A stretch of 64,000 nt of DNA from Rhodovastum sp963804495 (lineage in GTDB: Bacteria > Pseudomonadota > Alphaproteobacteria > Acetobacterales > Acetobacteraceae): NCBI GenBank assembly GCA_963804495.1, contig CAWDQN010000007.1, positions 102,308 to 166,307 on the forward strand, written 5' to 3'. The translations under genes were made by a program, and so were the position numbers. Below the pieces are notes generated by a model, which was given only the letters and a program-made list of their open reading frames with translations, did not search any database and was not told the origin of the DNA. Each line of letters opens with the position of its first letter. Within the stretch, counting starts at the first letter, position 1. Below are positions 1-9,339 of this stretch, piece after piece.

Positions 1-329
1 ATCCGCAGGCAGTCCTGCTGGGCGAAGCGATCCGCCGCCACCACGTCGCAGGCCAGCGCATAAGCCGTCTCGCGGAGCCGCGGCTCGAGCGCCGCGCGGA
101 TCAGCTTGGCCGCATGCGCCAGCCCTTCCTCCTCGTCCAGCAGGCCGACCGCGGCATCGGTCGCGGTCCGCAGCCGTTCGGTCGAGAAATCGCGGAACAC
201 CGGTAGCGTCTGCACCAGGCCAGACATCACCCCGATCTCGCGATCCGAAATGCCGCCGCCGGTGGCCGCGACCAATACCATGGTGCACACCAGCGCTTCC
301 TGGGGGTCGAGTCCGGTTCGGGCGAGCAT
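1..329 (-). CDS. TerB-family tellurite-resistance-like protein, 3' end outside window
   Basis: The minus strand reads open from an ATG at 329 to the window edge, giving about 109 N-terminal residues (starting MLARTGLDPQEALV). The pattern of an early 'EALV' helix, a 'GGGISDREI' turn, and alternating acidic and alanine-rich helices ('LLDEEEGLAHAAKLI', 'ACDVVAADR') is that of TerB-like all-helical domains, which often end in a conserved D-x-x-x-A-D segment. The biochemical role of stand-alone TerB proteins is unsettled. It is cytoplasmic, with no signal peptide. The acyl-CoA synthetase gene lies upstream on the same strand with a 116-bp gap, so co-transcription is possible but not shown. The family call rests on pattern recognition only. 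Confidence 0.6.
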   Translation of the reverse strand, partial: MLARTGLDPQEALVCTMVLVAATGGGISDREIGVMSGLVQTLPVFRDFSTERLRTATDAAVGLLDEEEGLAHAAKLIRAALEPRLRETAYALACDVVAADRFAQQDCLR

Positions 330-445
330 TTGCCAATCCTTGGTTTCGCCGCGACCCTGCCTGTGTGGCCGCGGGAGATCAAGTTGTGCCCGAATGACCT
401 TTCCGTCATGGAAGGCTGGGGGCCGGGCCCCTGGTTGCGAGTGGC

Positions 446-2089
446 TTACGTCTGCAGCCCCTCGGTCAGCCGCCGGCGCAGTTCATATTTCTGGATTTTC
501 CCAGTGCTGGTCTTGGGAAGCTGCACGAAGCTGACAAACCGCGGCGCCTTGAAGCGTGCCATGTTGGCCCGGCAATATTCCATGACATCGTCTTCGGTCA
601 GCCTGTCCTCGGCGCCTGGCTTCGGCGTGACGAAGGCGTGCGGAACCTCGCCCCATTTCTCGTCCGGGTGCGCCACCACCGCCGCCTCCATGATGTCGGG
701 ATGGCGGTAAAGGACCTCTTCGACTTCCAGCGAGGAAATATTCTCGCCGCCCGAAATGATGATGTCTTTCGAGCGGTCCTTGATTTCGAGGTAGGAATCC
801 GGGTGCCGCACGCCCAGGTCGCCGGAGTGGAACCAGCCGCCGGCGAAGGCGGCCAGGGTGGCGCGGGCATTCTTAAGGTAGCCCTTCATCACCGTGTTGC
901 CGCGCAGCATCAGCTCGCCGATGGTTTTCCCGTCGGCGCGCATCGGGGTGAGGTTCACGTCGAGGATGGTGGCATCCTCGGCGGTCGGATGCGGCACGCC
1001 CTGTCGCGAGAGGAAGGCGGCGCGGTCCTGCAGCGTCAACGCCTCGTGGCCGGGCTGCCAGATACAATAGGTCAGCGGGCCATAGACTTCGGTCAGGCCG
1101 TAGACGTGGTGGAGGGTGAACCCGAGCTGCTCCATCCGCTCGATCACCGAAGAGGGCGGTGCCGCGCCGCCGGTGGCGATGTTGACCACCCGGCCGTCGA
1201 AGCCGCGGCGCACGCTGTCGGGCGCATGGATCAGCATGGTCAGCACCACCGGGGCGGCGCACATATGGGTCACCTTGTGCTCGGCGATGAGCGGATAGAT
1301 CAGCGCCGGGTCAACGCGGCGCAGGCAGACATGGGTGCCGCCCTGCGCGGTGATGGCCCAGGTGAAGGTCCAGCCGTTGCAGTGGAACATCGGCAGCGTC
1401 CACAGATAGACGCTGCGCGGGGTGATGCCGAAGGCGAGATCGTTGCCGAGCGCGTTCAGGTAGGCGCCGCGGTGGTGGCAGACCACGCCCTTCGGGTCGC
1501 CGGTGGTGCCGGAGGTGTAGCCGAGCGAAATCGCGTCCCACTCGTCGTCGGGATAGCGGACCGGATGCTCCGGGTCGCCGGTGGCAAGGAATGCCTCGTA
1601 TTCGATTTCGCCGATGACCTCGCCGGCGGTGGTGAGCGCGTCGTCGATGCCGATCACCAGGGGTTTTTTACCCTCCAGCAGGTCGAGCGCCGCCTTTGCC
1701 ACCGGCGCCAGCTCGCGATCGACCAGGAAGACGCGGCTTTCCGAGTGCTGCAGGATAAAGGCGACGATCGGCGGGTCGAGGCGGGTGTTGATGGCGCAGA
1801 TCACGCCGCCGGTCATCGGGATGCCGTAATGGGCCTCCAGCATGGCCGGAACATTGGGCGCGAAGATGGACACGGTGTCGCCGCGGCCAATGCCGTGGGC
1901 GGCCAGGGCGGAGGCCAGCCGGCGGGTGCGTTCCAGCAACTGCGCATAGGTGATGCGGCGCTCGCCGTGCACCACGGCGAGCCCGTGCGGGAACACCCGG
2001 GCCGCGCGCACGAGGAAGGAGATCGGCGTCAGCGGCACGTAGTTGGCCGGGTTCGTGTCGAGGTCCTGGTCGTAAATGGACGAGGGCAT
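446..2089 (-). CDS. Acyl-CoA synthetase (AMP-binding, fatty-acid/organic-acid CoA ligase)
   Basis: 547 residues, full length for the ANL superfamily of adenylate-forming enzymes. It should activate a carboxylic acid to acyl-AMP and then to the CoA thioester in the cytoplasm. Visible motifs in order are the P-loop-like A3 motif YTSGTTGDPKGV (about residue 190), the A5 motif HVYGLTEVYGP (about 325), the A7 motif GWFHSGDLG (about 420) with the following hinge region KDRSKDIIISGGENIS, and the A10 lysine in KTSTGKIQKYELR near the C-terminus. The overall type resembles medium-chain or DmdB-like acyl-CoA synthetases. The sequence does not show the substrate. The ATG start at 2089 is followed by a normal N-terminus (MPSSIYDQDLDTNPANYVPL). 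It is a single gene with no obvious operon partner except the TerB-like gene downstream. Confidence 0.9.
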   Translation of the reverse strand: MPSSIYDQDLDTNPANYVPLTPISFLVRAARVFPHGLAVVHGERRITYAQLLERTRRLASALAAHGIGRGDTVSIFAPNVPAMLEAHYGIPMTGGVICAINTRLDPPIVAFILQHSESRVFLVDRELAPVAKAALDLLEGKKPLVIGIDDALTTAGEVIGEIEYEAFLATGDPEHPVRYPDDEWDAISLGYTSGTTGDPKGVVCHHRGAYLNALGNDLAFGITPRSVYLWTLPMFHCNGWTFTWAITAQGGTHVCLRRVDPALIYPLIAEHKVTHMCAAPVVLTMLIHAPDSVRRGFDGRVVNIATGGAAPPSSVIERMEQLGFTLHHVYGLTEVYGPLTYCIWQPGHEALTLQDRAAFLSRQGVPHPTAEDATILDVNLTPMRADGKTIGELMLRGNTVMKGYLKNARATLAAFAGGWFHSGDLGVRHPDSYLEIKDRSKDIIISGGENISSLEVEEVLYRHPDIMEAAVVAHPDEKWGEVPHAFVTPKPGAEDRLTEDDVMEYCRANMARFKAPRFVSFVQLPKTSTGKIQKYELRRRLTEGLQT

Positions 2090-2280
2090 GGGGACTGTTT
2101 CCGGTGTTTGGCGTGGGACCCGCGCCTGCTTGATTAGGCGGGTTCGGGTCGCCGCGCCAGCCCGCGAAACCGGGCCGTTAGAGCAACATCGGCCAGACTG
2201 GCGATGGCCGGCCGATCAAGTTGCTCGATAAAGTAAAGAGCCGGAGTGCTCAGACCGTTTATGCTCAGAGTGAAAGCGCT

Positions 2281-2919
2281 CTAGCCCGGCGTGTCAGGCA
2301 GCAGCCGCAGGCGCTTGCAAAGCGCGAACAGACGGTCGCCATGGCTGAAGCTGAGGGCACTGAACAGCACCAGGGTCGCCGGGCCGACCATCGTGCGCAC
2401 GCCCATCGCCTCGGTCAGCGGCAGCGTCCACGCGGCCCAGAAATAGGCCGCTGCCTTGAGGAAGAAATAGGCCGCCCACAGCAGGGTAAACAATTGGAAG
2501 AACCGCTTTATGTCCGCACGGTCCGGGTACGGGCCGGTGCGCTGCTCGGCCAATTCCTGCACCAGGGATTTCGGGCCGCGCGCGCCAACCACGAAAGCCA
2601 GGCCGGTCGCCGCGTTGGTGACCACCGATTCGTAGGCGAGCATGAACGGAGCGGCCGAACTGAGATCGATCGCGCCGAAGACCGCTGTGAGGGTGCTGGA
2701 CAGCAGCCACAGCCGGGAGAAACCGAGCCCGCTGCGCCAGAGCCGTAGCGCATCGAGCAGGATGAAGCCCATGGCGCCGGCGATCGCCGACTTCACGTCC
2801 ACCAGCAACACCAGCGTCCAGAACACGATCAGGCCGCCAAAAGGGGCGGCGAGCCGGATCAGGCCCAAGAGCTGGGCGCCGGTTCCTCCGGCGGATCGAG
2901 CTTGGATGGCCACGCTCAT
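2281..2919 (-). CDS. Integral membrane protein, VC0807-like
   Basis: 212 residues from the ATG at 2919 (MSVAIQARSAGG). At least five hydrophobic segments are visible: IRLAAPFGGLIVFWTLVLLV, the segment around AIAGAMGFILLDALRLW, SRLWLLSSTLTAVFGAI, FFQLFTLLWAAYFFLKAAAYF and TMVGPATLVLFSALSF. Basic residues follow the segments as expected for an inner-membrane protein. The layout resembles the VC0807/septation-protein-A-like family of unknown function. The longer open frame upstream (to 3054) contains no membrane or domain signal and overlaps the lnt promoter region, so the 2919 start is preferred. It is transcribed divergently from lnt. Confidence 0.6.
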   Translation of the reverse strand: MSVAIQARSAGGTGAQLLGLIRLAAPFGGLIVFWTLVLLVDVKSAIAGAMGFILLDALRLWRSGLGFSRLWLLSSTLTAVFGAIDLSSAAPFMLAYESVVTNAATGLAFVVGARGPKSLVQELAEQRTGPYPDRADIKRFFQLFTLLWAAYFFLKAAAYFWAAWTLPLTEAMGVRTMVGPATLVLFSALSFSHGDRLFALCKRLRLLPDTPG

Positions 2920-3083
2920 GGCGTCGTTCCCGGGCGGATTGTGCCGGCGGGTGACTGCCAGCGGGGCTTGTGCGGTGTCCAGTGACGGTTCCTGGTCAGG
3001 CTCAGCAAGGCCGGCGCAGATCCCTGGATTTGCTTCACCGCGCCGCGCTTGCACCCGGCCCGGCGGGCGTGTAGCGCCGGCGC

Positions 3084-4622
3084 ATGATCAAGACTTTCCT
3101 TGCCCGATTGTCGGCGCTGCGGGGCTGGCGCGCCGCGGCCGCTTCCTGCGGCCTCGGCGTGCTCTCGGCCGCGGCGCTGCCGCCGGTGCATGCCATTCCG
3201 GTGCTGCTGCTTTGCGTGCCGGGGCTGCTTGCCCTGATCGGCAGCAGCTGCGGGGCGCGCCAGGCCGGCTGGCGCGGATTCTGTTTCGGTTTCGGGCATC
3301 ATTTGGTCGGGCTGTACTGGATCACCGAGGCGATCCTGTTCGAGGCGGCGCGGTTCTGGTGGCTGGTGCCGCTGGCGGTGCCGGCGCTGGCGGCGGTGCT
3401 GGCGCTGTTCATCGCCTTGCCTTGTGCGGTCGCCTGGTGGGCGCGGCCGGGCTGGCGGCGGGTGGCGGTGCTGGCCGGCGCCTGGGTCCTGGCCGACCTG
3501 GCCCGCCAGTTCGTCGCCACCGGGTTCCCGTGGAATCCCTGGGGCAGCGTGTGGGCGGTGCCCGGACCTGTGGGCGACGTGGCGCTGCAGCCGGCCGCGT
3601 TTGTGGGCGTGCATGGATTGACCTTGCTCACCCTGTTGCTGGCGGCGACCCCCGCGCTGGGCCGTCGCGCCATGGCGGCGGGCGCCGGGCTGCTGCTGCT
3701 ATGGGCCGGCGCGGGCGTGGCCCGGCTGCAACTGGCTTCGGCCTCGGCGCCGCCGGGCCTCGATGTGGTGCTGGTGCAGGGCAACGTACCCCAGGGGCAC
3801 AAATGGGATCGCGCCTTTGTCATCGAGACCTTCGAACGCCACCTTGCGCTGACCCGCGACGGCATGGCGCACAGCAAGGGGCCGGCGGTGGTGGTCTGGT
3901 CGGAGACGGCGAGCCCGTTTCTGCTGGCGCAGGATGCCAATGCCCGCGCCGCCATCCTCGCCGCCGCGAAGGCGCCCGGTTTGATCGGTAGCGTGCGTTT
4001 CGATGCGGCGGAGCGTCCGCGCAACAGCCTGATGGCGCTGCTGGATGATGGTCCGCCGGCGGCGGTTTACGACAAATGGCATCTGGTGCCCTTCGGCGAG
4101 TACCAGCCCAGGTGGTTCCCGCTGCCCATCCAGGTGGTGCCGGGCGGCGGGTTCGCTGGCGGGCCGGGGCCGGCCACGTTGCACGTGCCGGGGCTGCCGC
4201 CGGTCGGACCGCTGATCTGTTACGAGGCGATCTTCCCCTCCCAGGTGGCCAACGAGGCAGACCGGCCGGACTGGCTGGTGAACGTGACCAACGACGCCTG
4301 GTTCGGCAACTCGACCGGACCGCGGCAGCATCTCGCGGCAGCCCGGCTGCGCGCCGTGGAGGAGGGGTTGCCGCTGATGCGCGCGGCCAACACCGGCATC
4401 AGCGTGGGCTTCGACCCATTCGGGCGGGAGTTGGGGCGGCTGGATATGGGCCAGGCCGGGGCGCTGGTGCTCGCGCTGCCCGGCCACCTGCCGGCGACGC
4501 CTATCGCCCGGGTCGGGTTGGCGGTGCCGCTGCTGCTGAGTGCGGCGGTGCTGCTGGCGGGCGCCGTGCCGGTGCGGCGGCGCGAGCGGATTGTCAAAGG
4601 AGGCGATTTGACGCGATATTGA
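3084..4622 (+). CDS. lnt: Apolipoprotein N-acyltransferase
   Basis: 512 residues, the normal length. Lnt transfers the third acyl chain from a phospholipid to the N-terminal cysteine of diacylglyceryl-lipoproteins in the inner membrane, the last step of lipoprotein maturation. The N-terminal half has several hydrophobic helices up to about residue 210. The C-terminal half is the periplasmic nitrilase-like domain with the expected catalytic triad: E274 in WSETASPF, K331 in YDKWHLVPFGEY and C379 in PLICYEAIFP. A last hydrophobic segment (VGLAVPLLLSAAVLLAG) anchors the C-terminus. The start at 3084 places the charged MIKTFLARL directly before the first membrane helix. It is followed after 75 bp by an XRE regulator. 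Confidence 0.95.
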   Translation: MIKTFLARLSALRGWRAAAASCGLGVLSAAALPPVHAIPVLLLCVPGLLALIGSSCGARQAGWRGFCFGFGHHLVGLYWITEAILFEAARFWWLVPLAVPALAAVLALFIALPCAVAWWARPGWRRVAVLAGAWVLADLARQFVATGFPWNPWGSVWAVPGPVGDVALQPAAFVGVHGLTLLTLLLAATPALGRRAMAAGAGLLLLWAGAGVARLQLASASAPPGLDVVLVQGNVPQGHKWDRAFVIETFERHLALTRDGMAHSKGPAVVVWSETASPFLLAQDANARAAILAAAKAPGLIGSVRFDAAERPRNSLMALLDDGPPAAVYDKWHLVPFGEYQPRWFPLPIQVVPGGGFAGGPGPATLHVPGLPPVGPLICYEAIFPSQVANEADRPDWLVNVTNDAWFGNSTGPRQHLAAARLRAVEEGLPLMRAANTGISVGFDPFGRELGRLDMGQAGALVLALPGHLPATPIARVGLAVPLLLSAAVLLAGAVPVRRRERIVKGGDLTRY

Positions 4623-4697
4623 TAATCCCCGGTTGCGTGGCTACGATATTGTGCAACCGGACCGGTCTACCGGCGGGCGGCGGGAAAAGGATGGGTG

Positions 4698-5144
4698 ATG
4701 TCGGGCAGTTTTGGCGACGAGCACGAGGATACGGTTTTACGTCCCAACCCGATCGACGTGCATGTTGGCCATCAGATCCGTCAGCGCCGCACCTCGCTGG
4801 GCATTTCGCAGGAGCAATTGGGGACGGCGCTGGGCGTCAGCTTCCAGCAGGTGCAGAAATACGAGCGCGGGCTGAACCGGGTCGGGGCGTCGCGGCTGCA
4901 CGACCTGATGCGCGCGCTGGACGTCCCGATCGGCTATTTCTTCGAGGCCGCTCCCGGCGGCCGCGTTGATCCGGCCGACGGCGTCCGCGGCATGAGCGAA
5001 GCGCAGCAAAATCTGGACGGCGACGTGCTGAACCGGCGCGAGACGCTCGACCTGATTCGCGCTTTTTCGCGCATCACCGACACCGGTGTGCGGCGCCACG
5101 TGCTGGAACTGGTCCGGTCCCTCGGCGCCGATCCGACCCATTGA
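4698..5144 (+). CDS. XRE-family transcriptional regulator (copy 1 of a tandem pair)
   Basis: 148 residues from the ATG at 4698; the GTG at 4695 is in frame one codon earlier. It has a Cro/C1-type helix-turn-helix at residues 15-75 (IRQRRTSLGISQEQLGTALG, then FQQVQKYERGLNRVGASRL). The N-terminal RPNPIDVHVG and C-terminal LNRRETLDLIRAF..ITDTGVRRHVLELV segments are shared with the next gene. This is a common alphaproteobacterial regulator type. The target genes are unknown. It lies downstream of lnt on the same strand. The two regulators are clear paralogues from a local duplication. Confidence 0.85.
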   Translation: MSGSFGDEHEDTVLRPNPIDVHVGHQIRQRRTSLGISQEQLGTALGVSFQQVQKYERGLNRVGASRLHDLMRALDVPIGYFFEAAPGGRVDPADGVRGMSEAQQNLDGDVLNRRETLDLIRAFSRITDTGVRRHVLELVRSLGADPTH

Positions 5145-5362
5145 CGCAACGCAGGCACTTGCGTGTTCTCGGGCTCGTGCGTGATGCGCCCGATGGCGCG
5201 CCCTGGGCTGGCTGCACCCGCAACCGTATCCAATGTTCCATTTTTTGGAATTGAGAGCTTTAATTTATTCTCTTGTTGACGATCCTGGGTTGTGGCGTTA
5301 ACGTTCCATCAACCTCGTTGAGCGCCTCGGCGCCATCGGGGGTGGAATAGGAGCGGATTGCC

Positions 5363-5857
5363 ATGTCAGCCGATGGCGGCGAGCCCGAGATGCGGCACGG
5401 TGCAGGAACCGATGCCCGTCCCGACCGCGCCGAGAAGGAATCCCGGCCAAACCCCATCGACGTGCATGTCGGGTCGCGTATCCGGCTGCGACGTACGCTG
5501 ATGGGGCTGTCGCAGGAACGCCTGGGGGAGGCGCTCGGGCTGACGTTTCAGCAGGTGCAGAAATACGAGCGCGGGGTGAACCGCGTCGGTGCATCGCGGC
5601 TGTTCGACCTGTCGCGCGTTCTCGACGTGCCGATCGCGTTTTTTTACGACGACATGCCGGAAAGCGTGGGCGGCCCACGCTCGCCCAACCGACCCGTGAC
5701 CGGTTTCGGCGATCAGCAGGATGGGTTTGGCGACGACACGCTGAACCGGCGGGAGACGCTGGAACTGGTGCGCGCATATTATCGCATCACCGATGCCGGC
5801 GTGCGCAAGCGTGTGTTTGACCTGGTCAAGTCGCTGGTGCCTGACGCCGGTCAGTAG
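5363..5857 (+). CDS. XRE-family transcriptional regulator (copy 2 of a tandem pair)
   Basis: 164 residues, ATG at 5363 with a GGAGCGG ribosome-binding site. It has the same architecture as the preceding gene: RPNPIDVHVGSRIRLRR, a Cro/C1 HTH (MGLSQERLGEALGLTFQQVQKYE split over two helices), a DVPIAFFYDDMP linker, and the C-terminal LNRRETLELVRAYYRITDAGVRKRVFDLV segment. The 218-bp spacer before it is less GC-rich than its surroundings (TTTTTTGGAATTGAGAGC around 5240) and plausibly contains its own promoter, possibly autoregulated, but no operator is obvious. It ends 60 bp before nth. Confidence 0.85.
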   Translation: MSADGGEPEMRHGAGTDARPDRAEKESRPNPIDVHVGSRIRLRRTLMGLSQERLGEALGLTFQQVQKYERGVNRVGASRLFDLSRVLDVPIAFFYDDMPESVGGPRSPNRPVTGFGDQQDGFGDDTLNRRETLELVRAYYRITDAGVRKRVFDLVKSLVPDAGQ

Positions 5858-5917
5858 CCCGGCCGCGCCTTGCCGCCAGCACATCCGGAAATCGCAACGC
5901 CACGCCCGGGCAAGCCG

Positions 5918-6553
5918 ATGACGCGCGCTGACGTGCGGGCGTTCCTCGAAGCATTGCAGCGCGCCAATCCCGACCCGCGTAGCGAGTTGGCCTATGCCGA
6001 TCCGTTTACCTTGCTGGTGGCGGTGGTGTTGTCGGCGCAGGCCACCGATGCCTCGGTGAACAAGGCGACGCGCGGGCTGTTCGCCGAGGCGGCGACGCCG
6101 GCGGCGATGGTGGCGCTCGGGGTGGAGGGGGTGGCGAAGCACATCCGCACCATCGGGTTGTGGCAGGGCAAGGCGCGCAACGTGGTGGAACTGTCGCGGC
6201 TGTTGGTGGAGCGGCACGGCGGGCAGGTGCCGCGCGACCGCGCGGCGCTGGAGGCGCTGCCGGGCGTGGGGCGGAAAACCGCCAACGTGGTGCTGAACGT
6301 GGCCTTCGGCGAGCCGACCATGGCGGTGGACACGCATATATTCCGGCTGGGCAACCGCACCGGGATCGCGCCCGGCAAGACGCCGCGGGCGGTGGAGGAT
6401 GCGCTGCTGGCGCGGGTGCCGCCGGACCTGCTGCGCGATGCGCATCACTGGCTGATCCTGCACGGGCGGTATGTATGCAAGGCGCGCAGGCCGGAGTGCT
6501 GGCGCTGCGTGGGGGCGAGGTGGTGCAAATATCCGGACAAGACAGCGGCGTAG
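5918..6553 (+). CDS. nth: Endonuclease III (DNA glycosylase/AP lyase)
   Basis: 211 residues from the ATG at 5918. A TTG at 5870 is in frame, but the extra 16 residues are not typical of the family. Nth removes oxidised pyrimidines and nicks the abasic site in base-excision repair. The helix-hairpin-helix (LPGVGRKTANVVL) contains the catalytic lysine K120, and the catalytic aspartate is D138 in VDTHIFR. The C-terminal 4Fe-4S loop has the spacing C-x6-C-x2-C-x5-C (VCKARRPECWRCVGARWC). All key residues are present. It is followed by a dispersed palindromic repeat and then the convergent hslU gene. Confidence 0.95.
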   Translation: MTRADVRAFLEALQRANPDPRSELAYADPFTLLVAVVLSAQATDASVNKATRGLFAEAATPAAMVALGVEGVAKHIRTIGLWQGKARNVVELSRLLVERHGGQVPRDRAALEALPGVGRKTANVVLNVAFGEPTMAVDTHIFRLGNRTGIAPGKTPRAVEDALLARVPPDLLRDAHHWLILHGRYVCKARRPECWRCVGARWCKYPDKTAA

Positions 6554-6566
6554 AAAGCAAGGAAGG

Positions 6567-6605
6567 CCAGGGCTCTGCCCTGGACCCGCAAGGGGGCAGT
6601 GGCCC
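6567..6605. repeat. Dispersed intergenic palindrome (CCAGGGC repeat family), copy 1
   Basis: The perfect palindrome CCAGGGCTCTGCCCTGG at 6567-6583 is followed by ACCCGC and a second GC-rich inverted motif (GGGGGCAGTGGCCCC). It lies between the convergent genes nth and hslU, where it could act as a bidirectional transcription terminator. Related copies lie at 9340, 15623, 20738, 25349, 25448, 30612, 31648 and 58565. Confidence 0.75.
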
Positions 6606-6697
6606 CATTGACCCCGCTAACTATTGTCCCTCAGGGGGAGGCGGTTCTCTTTGCCTGTCTGTCTTTTTGTCGACCTGCCTTTCTTTTCGTCGAAGCC

Positions 6698-8015
6698 CTA
6701 CAGAATGAACCTCGAAAGGTCCCCCTTCTGCGCCAGCGGAGCCACCCGCTCGCGCACGTAGGCGGCGTCCACCACCACCTCCTGACCGCCGCGGTCGCTG
6801 GCCGTGAAGGAGATTTCCTCCAGCAACTTCTCCAGCACCGTGTGCAGCCGGCGGGCGCCGATGTTTTCCACACGGTCGTTGATGTCGGCCGCCAGATCGG
6901 CCAGCGCATCCACCGAGTCCTCGGTGAAAATCAACGAAACCCCTTCGGTGCCGATCAGCGCCTGATACTGCTTGATCAGCGACGCCTCCGGCTCGGTGAG
7001 GATGCGGCGCAAATCCTCGCGTGAGAGCGGTGCCAGCTCCACCCGGATGGGCAGGCGGCCCTGCAACTCCGGCAACAGGTCGGCCGGCTTGGCGAGGTGG
7101 AAGGCGCCCGAGGCGATGAACAGAATGTGATCGGTTTTGATCGGGCCGTGCTTGGTGGACACCGTGGTGCCCTCGATCAGCGGCAGCAGGTCGCGCTGTA
7201 CGCCCTCACGGGATACGTCGCCGCCGCGGAAACCGCCCTCGGTGGTGCGGGCGCAGACCTTGTCGATTTCGTCGAGGAAGACGATACCGTTGTTCTCGGC
7301 GTGCGCCACCGCGTCTTTCACCAGCCGGTCGTTGTCGAGCAGCTTGTCGGCTTCCTCGCGCTCGAGCGCGCGGCGGGCGGCTTCCACCGTCATTTTGCGC
7401 GGCTGCGGCGGGCGTCCGAACATGCCCTTCATCATGTCGCCGAGATTAAGCATCTGGGCGGGCGGCATGCCGGGGATGTCGAACTGGCCGATTGGATTGG
7501 TCGGCGCCTCGGCGACCGCCACTTCGATCTCGTTTTGCTCAAGCTCGCCGTTGCGCAGCATGCGGCGGAATTTGGAGCGCGTGTCCGCCGCCGCCTTTTC
7601 GCCGCAGAGCGCGGTGATCAGGCGCTCCTCGGCGGCAAGTTCGGCCTTCGCCTGCACGCCGCGGCGGGAGGCGTCGCGCAGCATGGTGATGCTGACTTCC
7701 ACCAGGTCGCGGGCGATGCTTTCCACGTCGCGGCCGACATAGCCGACCTCGGTGAACTTGGTGGCCTCCACTTTCAGGAACGGCGCCTGGGCGAGCCGGG
7801 CCAGCCGACGAGCGATCTCGGTCTTGCCGCAGCCGGTGGGGCCGATCATGAGGATGTTCTTCGGCACCACTTCCTCGCGCAGCGCCTCGGGCAGTTGCTG
7901 GCGGCGCCAACGGTTGCGCAGGGCAATCGAGACCGCCCGCTTGGCGTCGGTCTGACCGACAATGAAACGATCTAGTTCAGAAACGATTTCGCGGGGGGAG
8001 TAGGTCGGGACGTTC
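6698..8015 (-). CDS. hslU: ATP-dependent protease ATPase subunit HslU (frameshift near the 5' end)
   Basis: HslU is the AAA+ unfoldase that feeds substrates into the HslV peptidase. Walker A is GPTGCGKTEIAR, Walker B is IVFLDEIDKV, and sensor and I-domain features are present (GGDVSREGVQRDLLPLIEGT). The C-terminus ends SRFIL, as expected for docking into HslV. The continuous frame covers only the part from 7870 onward plus upstream residues REIVSELDRFIVGQTDAKRA, without a start codon. A good ATG at 8015 (MERPDLLP) sits in another frame, and removing one base from the six-base G/C run at 7993-7998 joins the two. I therefore place the gene at 8015-6698, about 438 residues, the normal HslU length. 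It follows hslV by 11 bp, so the two form an operon. Confidence 0.88.
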
Positions 8016-8026
8016 CATGTGGGGTC

Positions 8027-8590
8027 CTAGCCGATCGTCTCGACGACGACCGAATGATTTGTATAAACGCAGATGTCGCCGGCAATCTTCATGGCGCGAC
8101 GGGCCACTTGTTCGGCCGACAGGTCGGGCACCTCGATCAGAGCGCGGGCCGCGGCGAGGGCGTAATTGCCGCCTGAGCCGATGGCGATGATGCCGTCTTC
8201 CGGTTCCAATACGTCGCCGTTGCCGGTGAGCGTGTAGGAGTGGTCGCGGTCGGCGACCGCCATCATGGCTTCCAGCCGGCGCAGGTAGCGATCGGTGCGC
8301 CAATCCTTGGCGAGTTCGACGCAGGCGCGTTCCAACTGGCCGGGGAAGCGTTCGAGCTTCGCTTCCAGCCGTTCCAGCAGGGTGAAGGCGTCGGCCGTGG
8401 CGCCGGCGAAGCCGGACAGGATGGTGCTGCCCGGGCCGATGCGGCGCACCTTGCGGGCGTTGCCCTTGATGACGGTCTGGCCGAGGGTGACCTGGCCGTC
8501 GCCAGCCATGGCCACCTGCGCGCCACGGCGGACGCACAATATGGTGGTGCCGTGCCAGCCGATGGGATCGTGCGGGGAGGGGATGTTCAT
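8027..8590 (-). CDS. hslV: ATP-dependent protease peptidase subunit HslV
   Basis: 187 residues from the ATG at 8590. HslV is the proteasome-beta-like threonine peptidase of the HslUV (ClpYQ) complex. The catalytic Thr lies in HGTTILCVRRG near the N-terminus, where the short leader is removed. Family motifs GDGQVTLGQTV, KVRRI, GFAGATADAF and GSGGNYALAAARAL are visible. It is the first gene of the hslVU operon and is transcribed divergently from hisB across a 127-bp spacer. That arrangement recurs in many alphaproteobacteria. Confidence 0.96.
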   Translation of the reverse strand: MNIPSPHDPIGWHGTTILCVRRGAQVAMAGDGQVTLGQTVIKGNARKVRRIGPGSTILSGFAGATADAFTLLERLEAKLERFPGQLERACVELAKDWRTDRYLRRLEAMMAVADRDHSYTLTGNGDVLEPEDGIIAIGSGGNYALAAARALIEVPDLSAEQVARRAMKIAGDICVYTNHSVVVETIG

Positions 8591-8717
8591 GGCGGGCCAA
8601 ATGGCGCGCCGCCACCGCCGGTGCAAGCACCCGGCCGCCCACGCAGCCCTGATCCGATCCGCATGCGTGTTCCGAGACGTTTGCCGCGCCGGCCCGATTC
8701 GGGCTAGTGCTGCGTTC

Positions 8718-9308
8718 ATGTCCCGCAGCGCCAGCCTGACCCGGACCACGTCCGAGACCGACATCACCGTCACGCTCGACCTCGACGGCAGCGGCCGCGC
8801 CGAGATCGACTCCGGCATCGGTTTCCTGGATCACATGCTGACCGCGCTGGCGCGGCACGGCATGTTTGATCTTGCGGTGCGGGCAAAGGGCGACCTGCAC
8901 ATCGATTTCCATCACACCACCGAGGATGTGGGCATCGTCATCGGCCAGGCGCTGCATCGGGCGCTCGGCGACAAGCGCGGCGTCAGGCGCTTCGGCCACG
9001 CCCTGGTGCCGATGGACGAGGCGCTGGCCGAGGCGGCGGTCGATCTGTCCGGCCGGGCTTTCCTGGCCTGGGACGTGGCGTTCGTGCGCGACAAGGTGGG
9101 CAGCATGGACACCGAGTTGTTCGAGGAGTTTTTCCGCGCTCTGGCGTTCAACGGGTTGTTCACGTTGCACGTGACCCGCAAGTCCGGAAGCAATGCGCAC
9201 CATGTGGCGGAAGCCTGTTTCAAGGCGGTGGCGCGGGCGTTGCGCATGGCGGTGGAAGCTGACGTTCGGGCGGCGGGCGTCGTTCCTTCGACCAAAGGTG
9301 CGCTATGA
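8718..9308 (+). CDS. hisB: Imidazoleglycerol-phosphate dehydratase
   Basis: 196 residues, the monofunctional dehydratase without the histidinol-phosphatase domain found in enterobacteria. It converts imidazole glycerol phosphate to imidazole acetol phosphate (histidine pathway). Metal-binding motifs are visible: GIGFLDHMLTALARHG, DLHIDFHHTTEDVGI near residue 65-80, and SGSNAHHVAEACFKA near 165. The ATG at 8718 lies just after a TTCATG context and matches the normal N-terminus (SRTTSETDI-type). It is the first gene of the his cluster that continues through hisH, hisA, hisF and hisE. Confidence 0.96.
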   Translation: MSRSASLTRTTSETDITVTLDLDGSGRAEIDSGIGFLDHMLTALARHGMFDLAVRAKGDLHIDFHHTTEDVGIVIGQALHRALGDKRGVRRFGHALVPMDEALAEAAVDLSGRAFLAWDVAFVRDKVGSMDTELFEEFFRALAFNGLFTLHVTRKSGSNAHHVAEACFKAVARALRMAVEADVRAAGVVPSTKGAL

Positions 9309-9339
9309 GTCGTTGGACTTTTCGCAGGGAATGGGGTGC

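Noticed and set aside
638..2137. Long plus-strand open frame opposite the acyl-CoA synthetase
   Set aside because: It is an antisense shadow caused by high GC content, with no family features and only His/Arg/Ala-rich translation.
3299..4487. Open frames antisense to lnt
   Set aside because: Shadows of the real gene; lnt has a complete catalytic triad on the plus strand.
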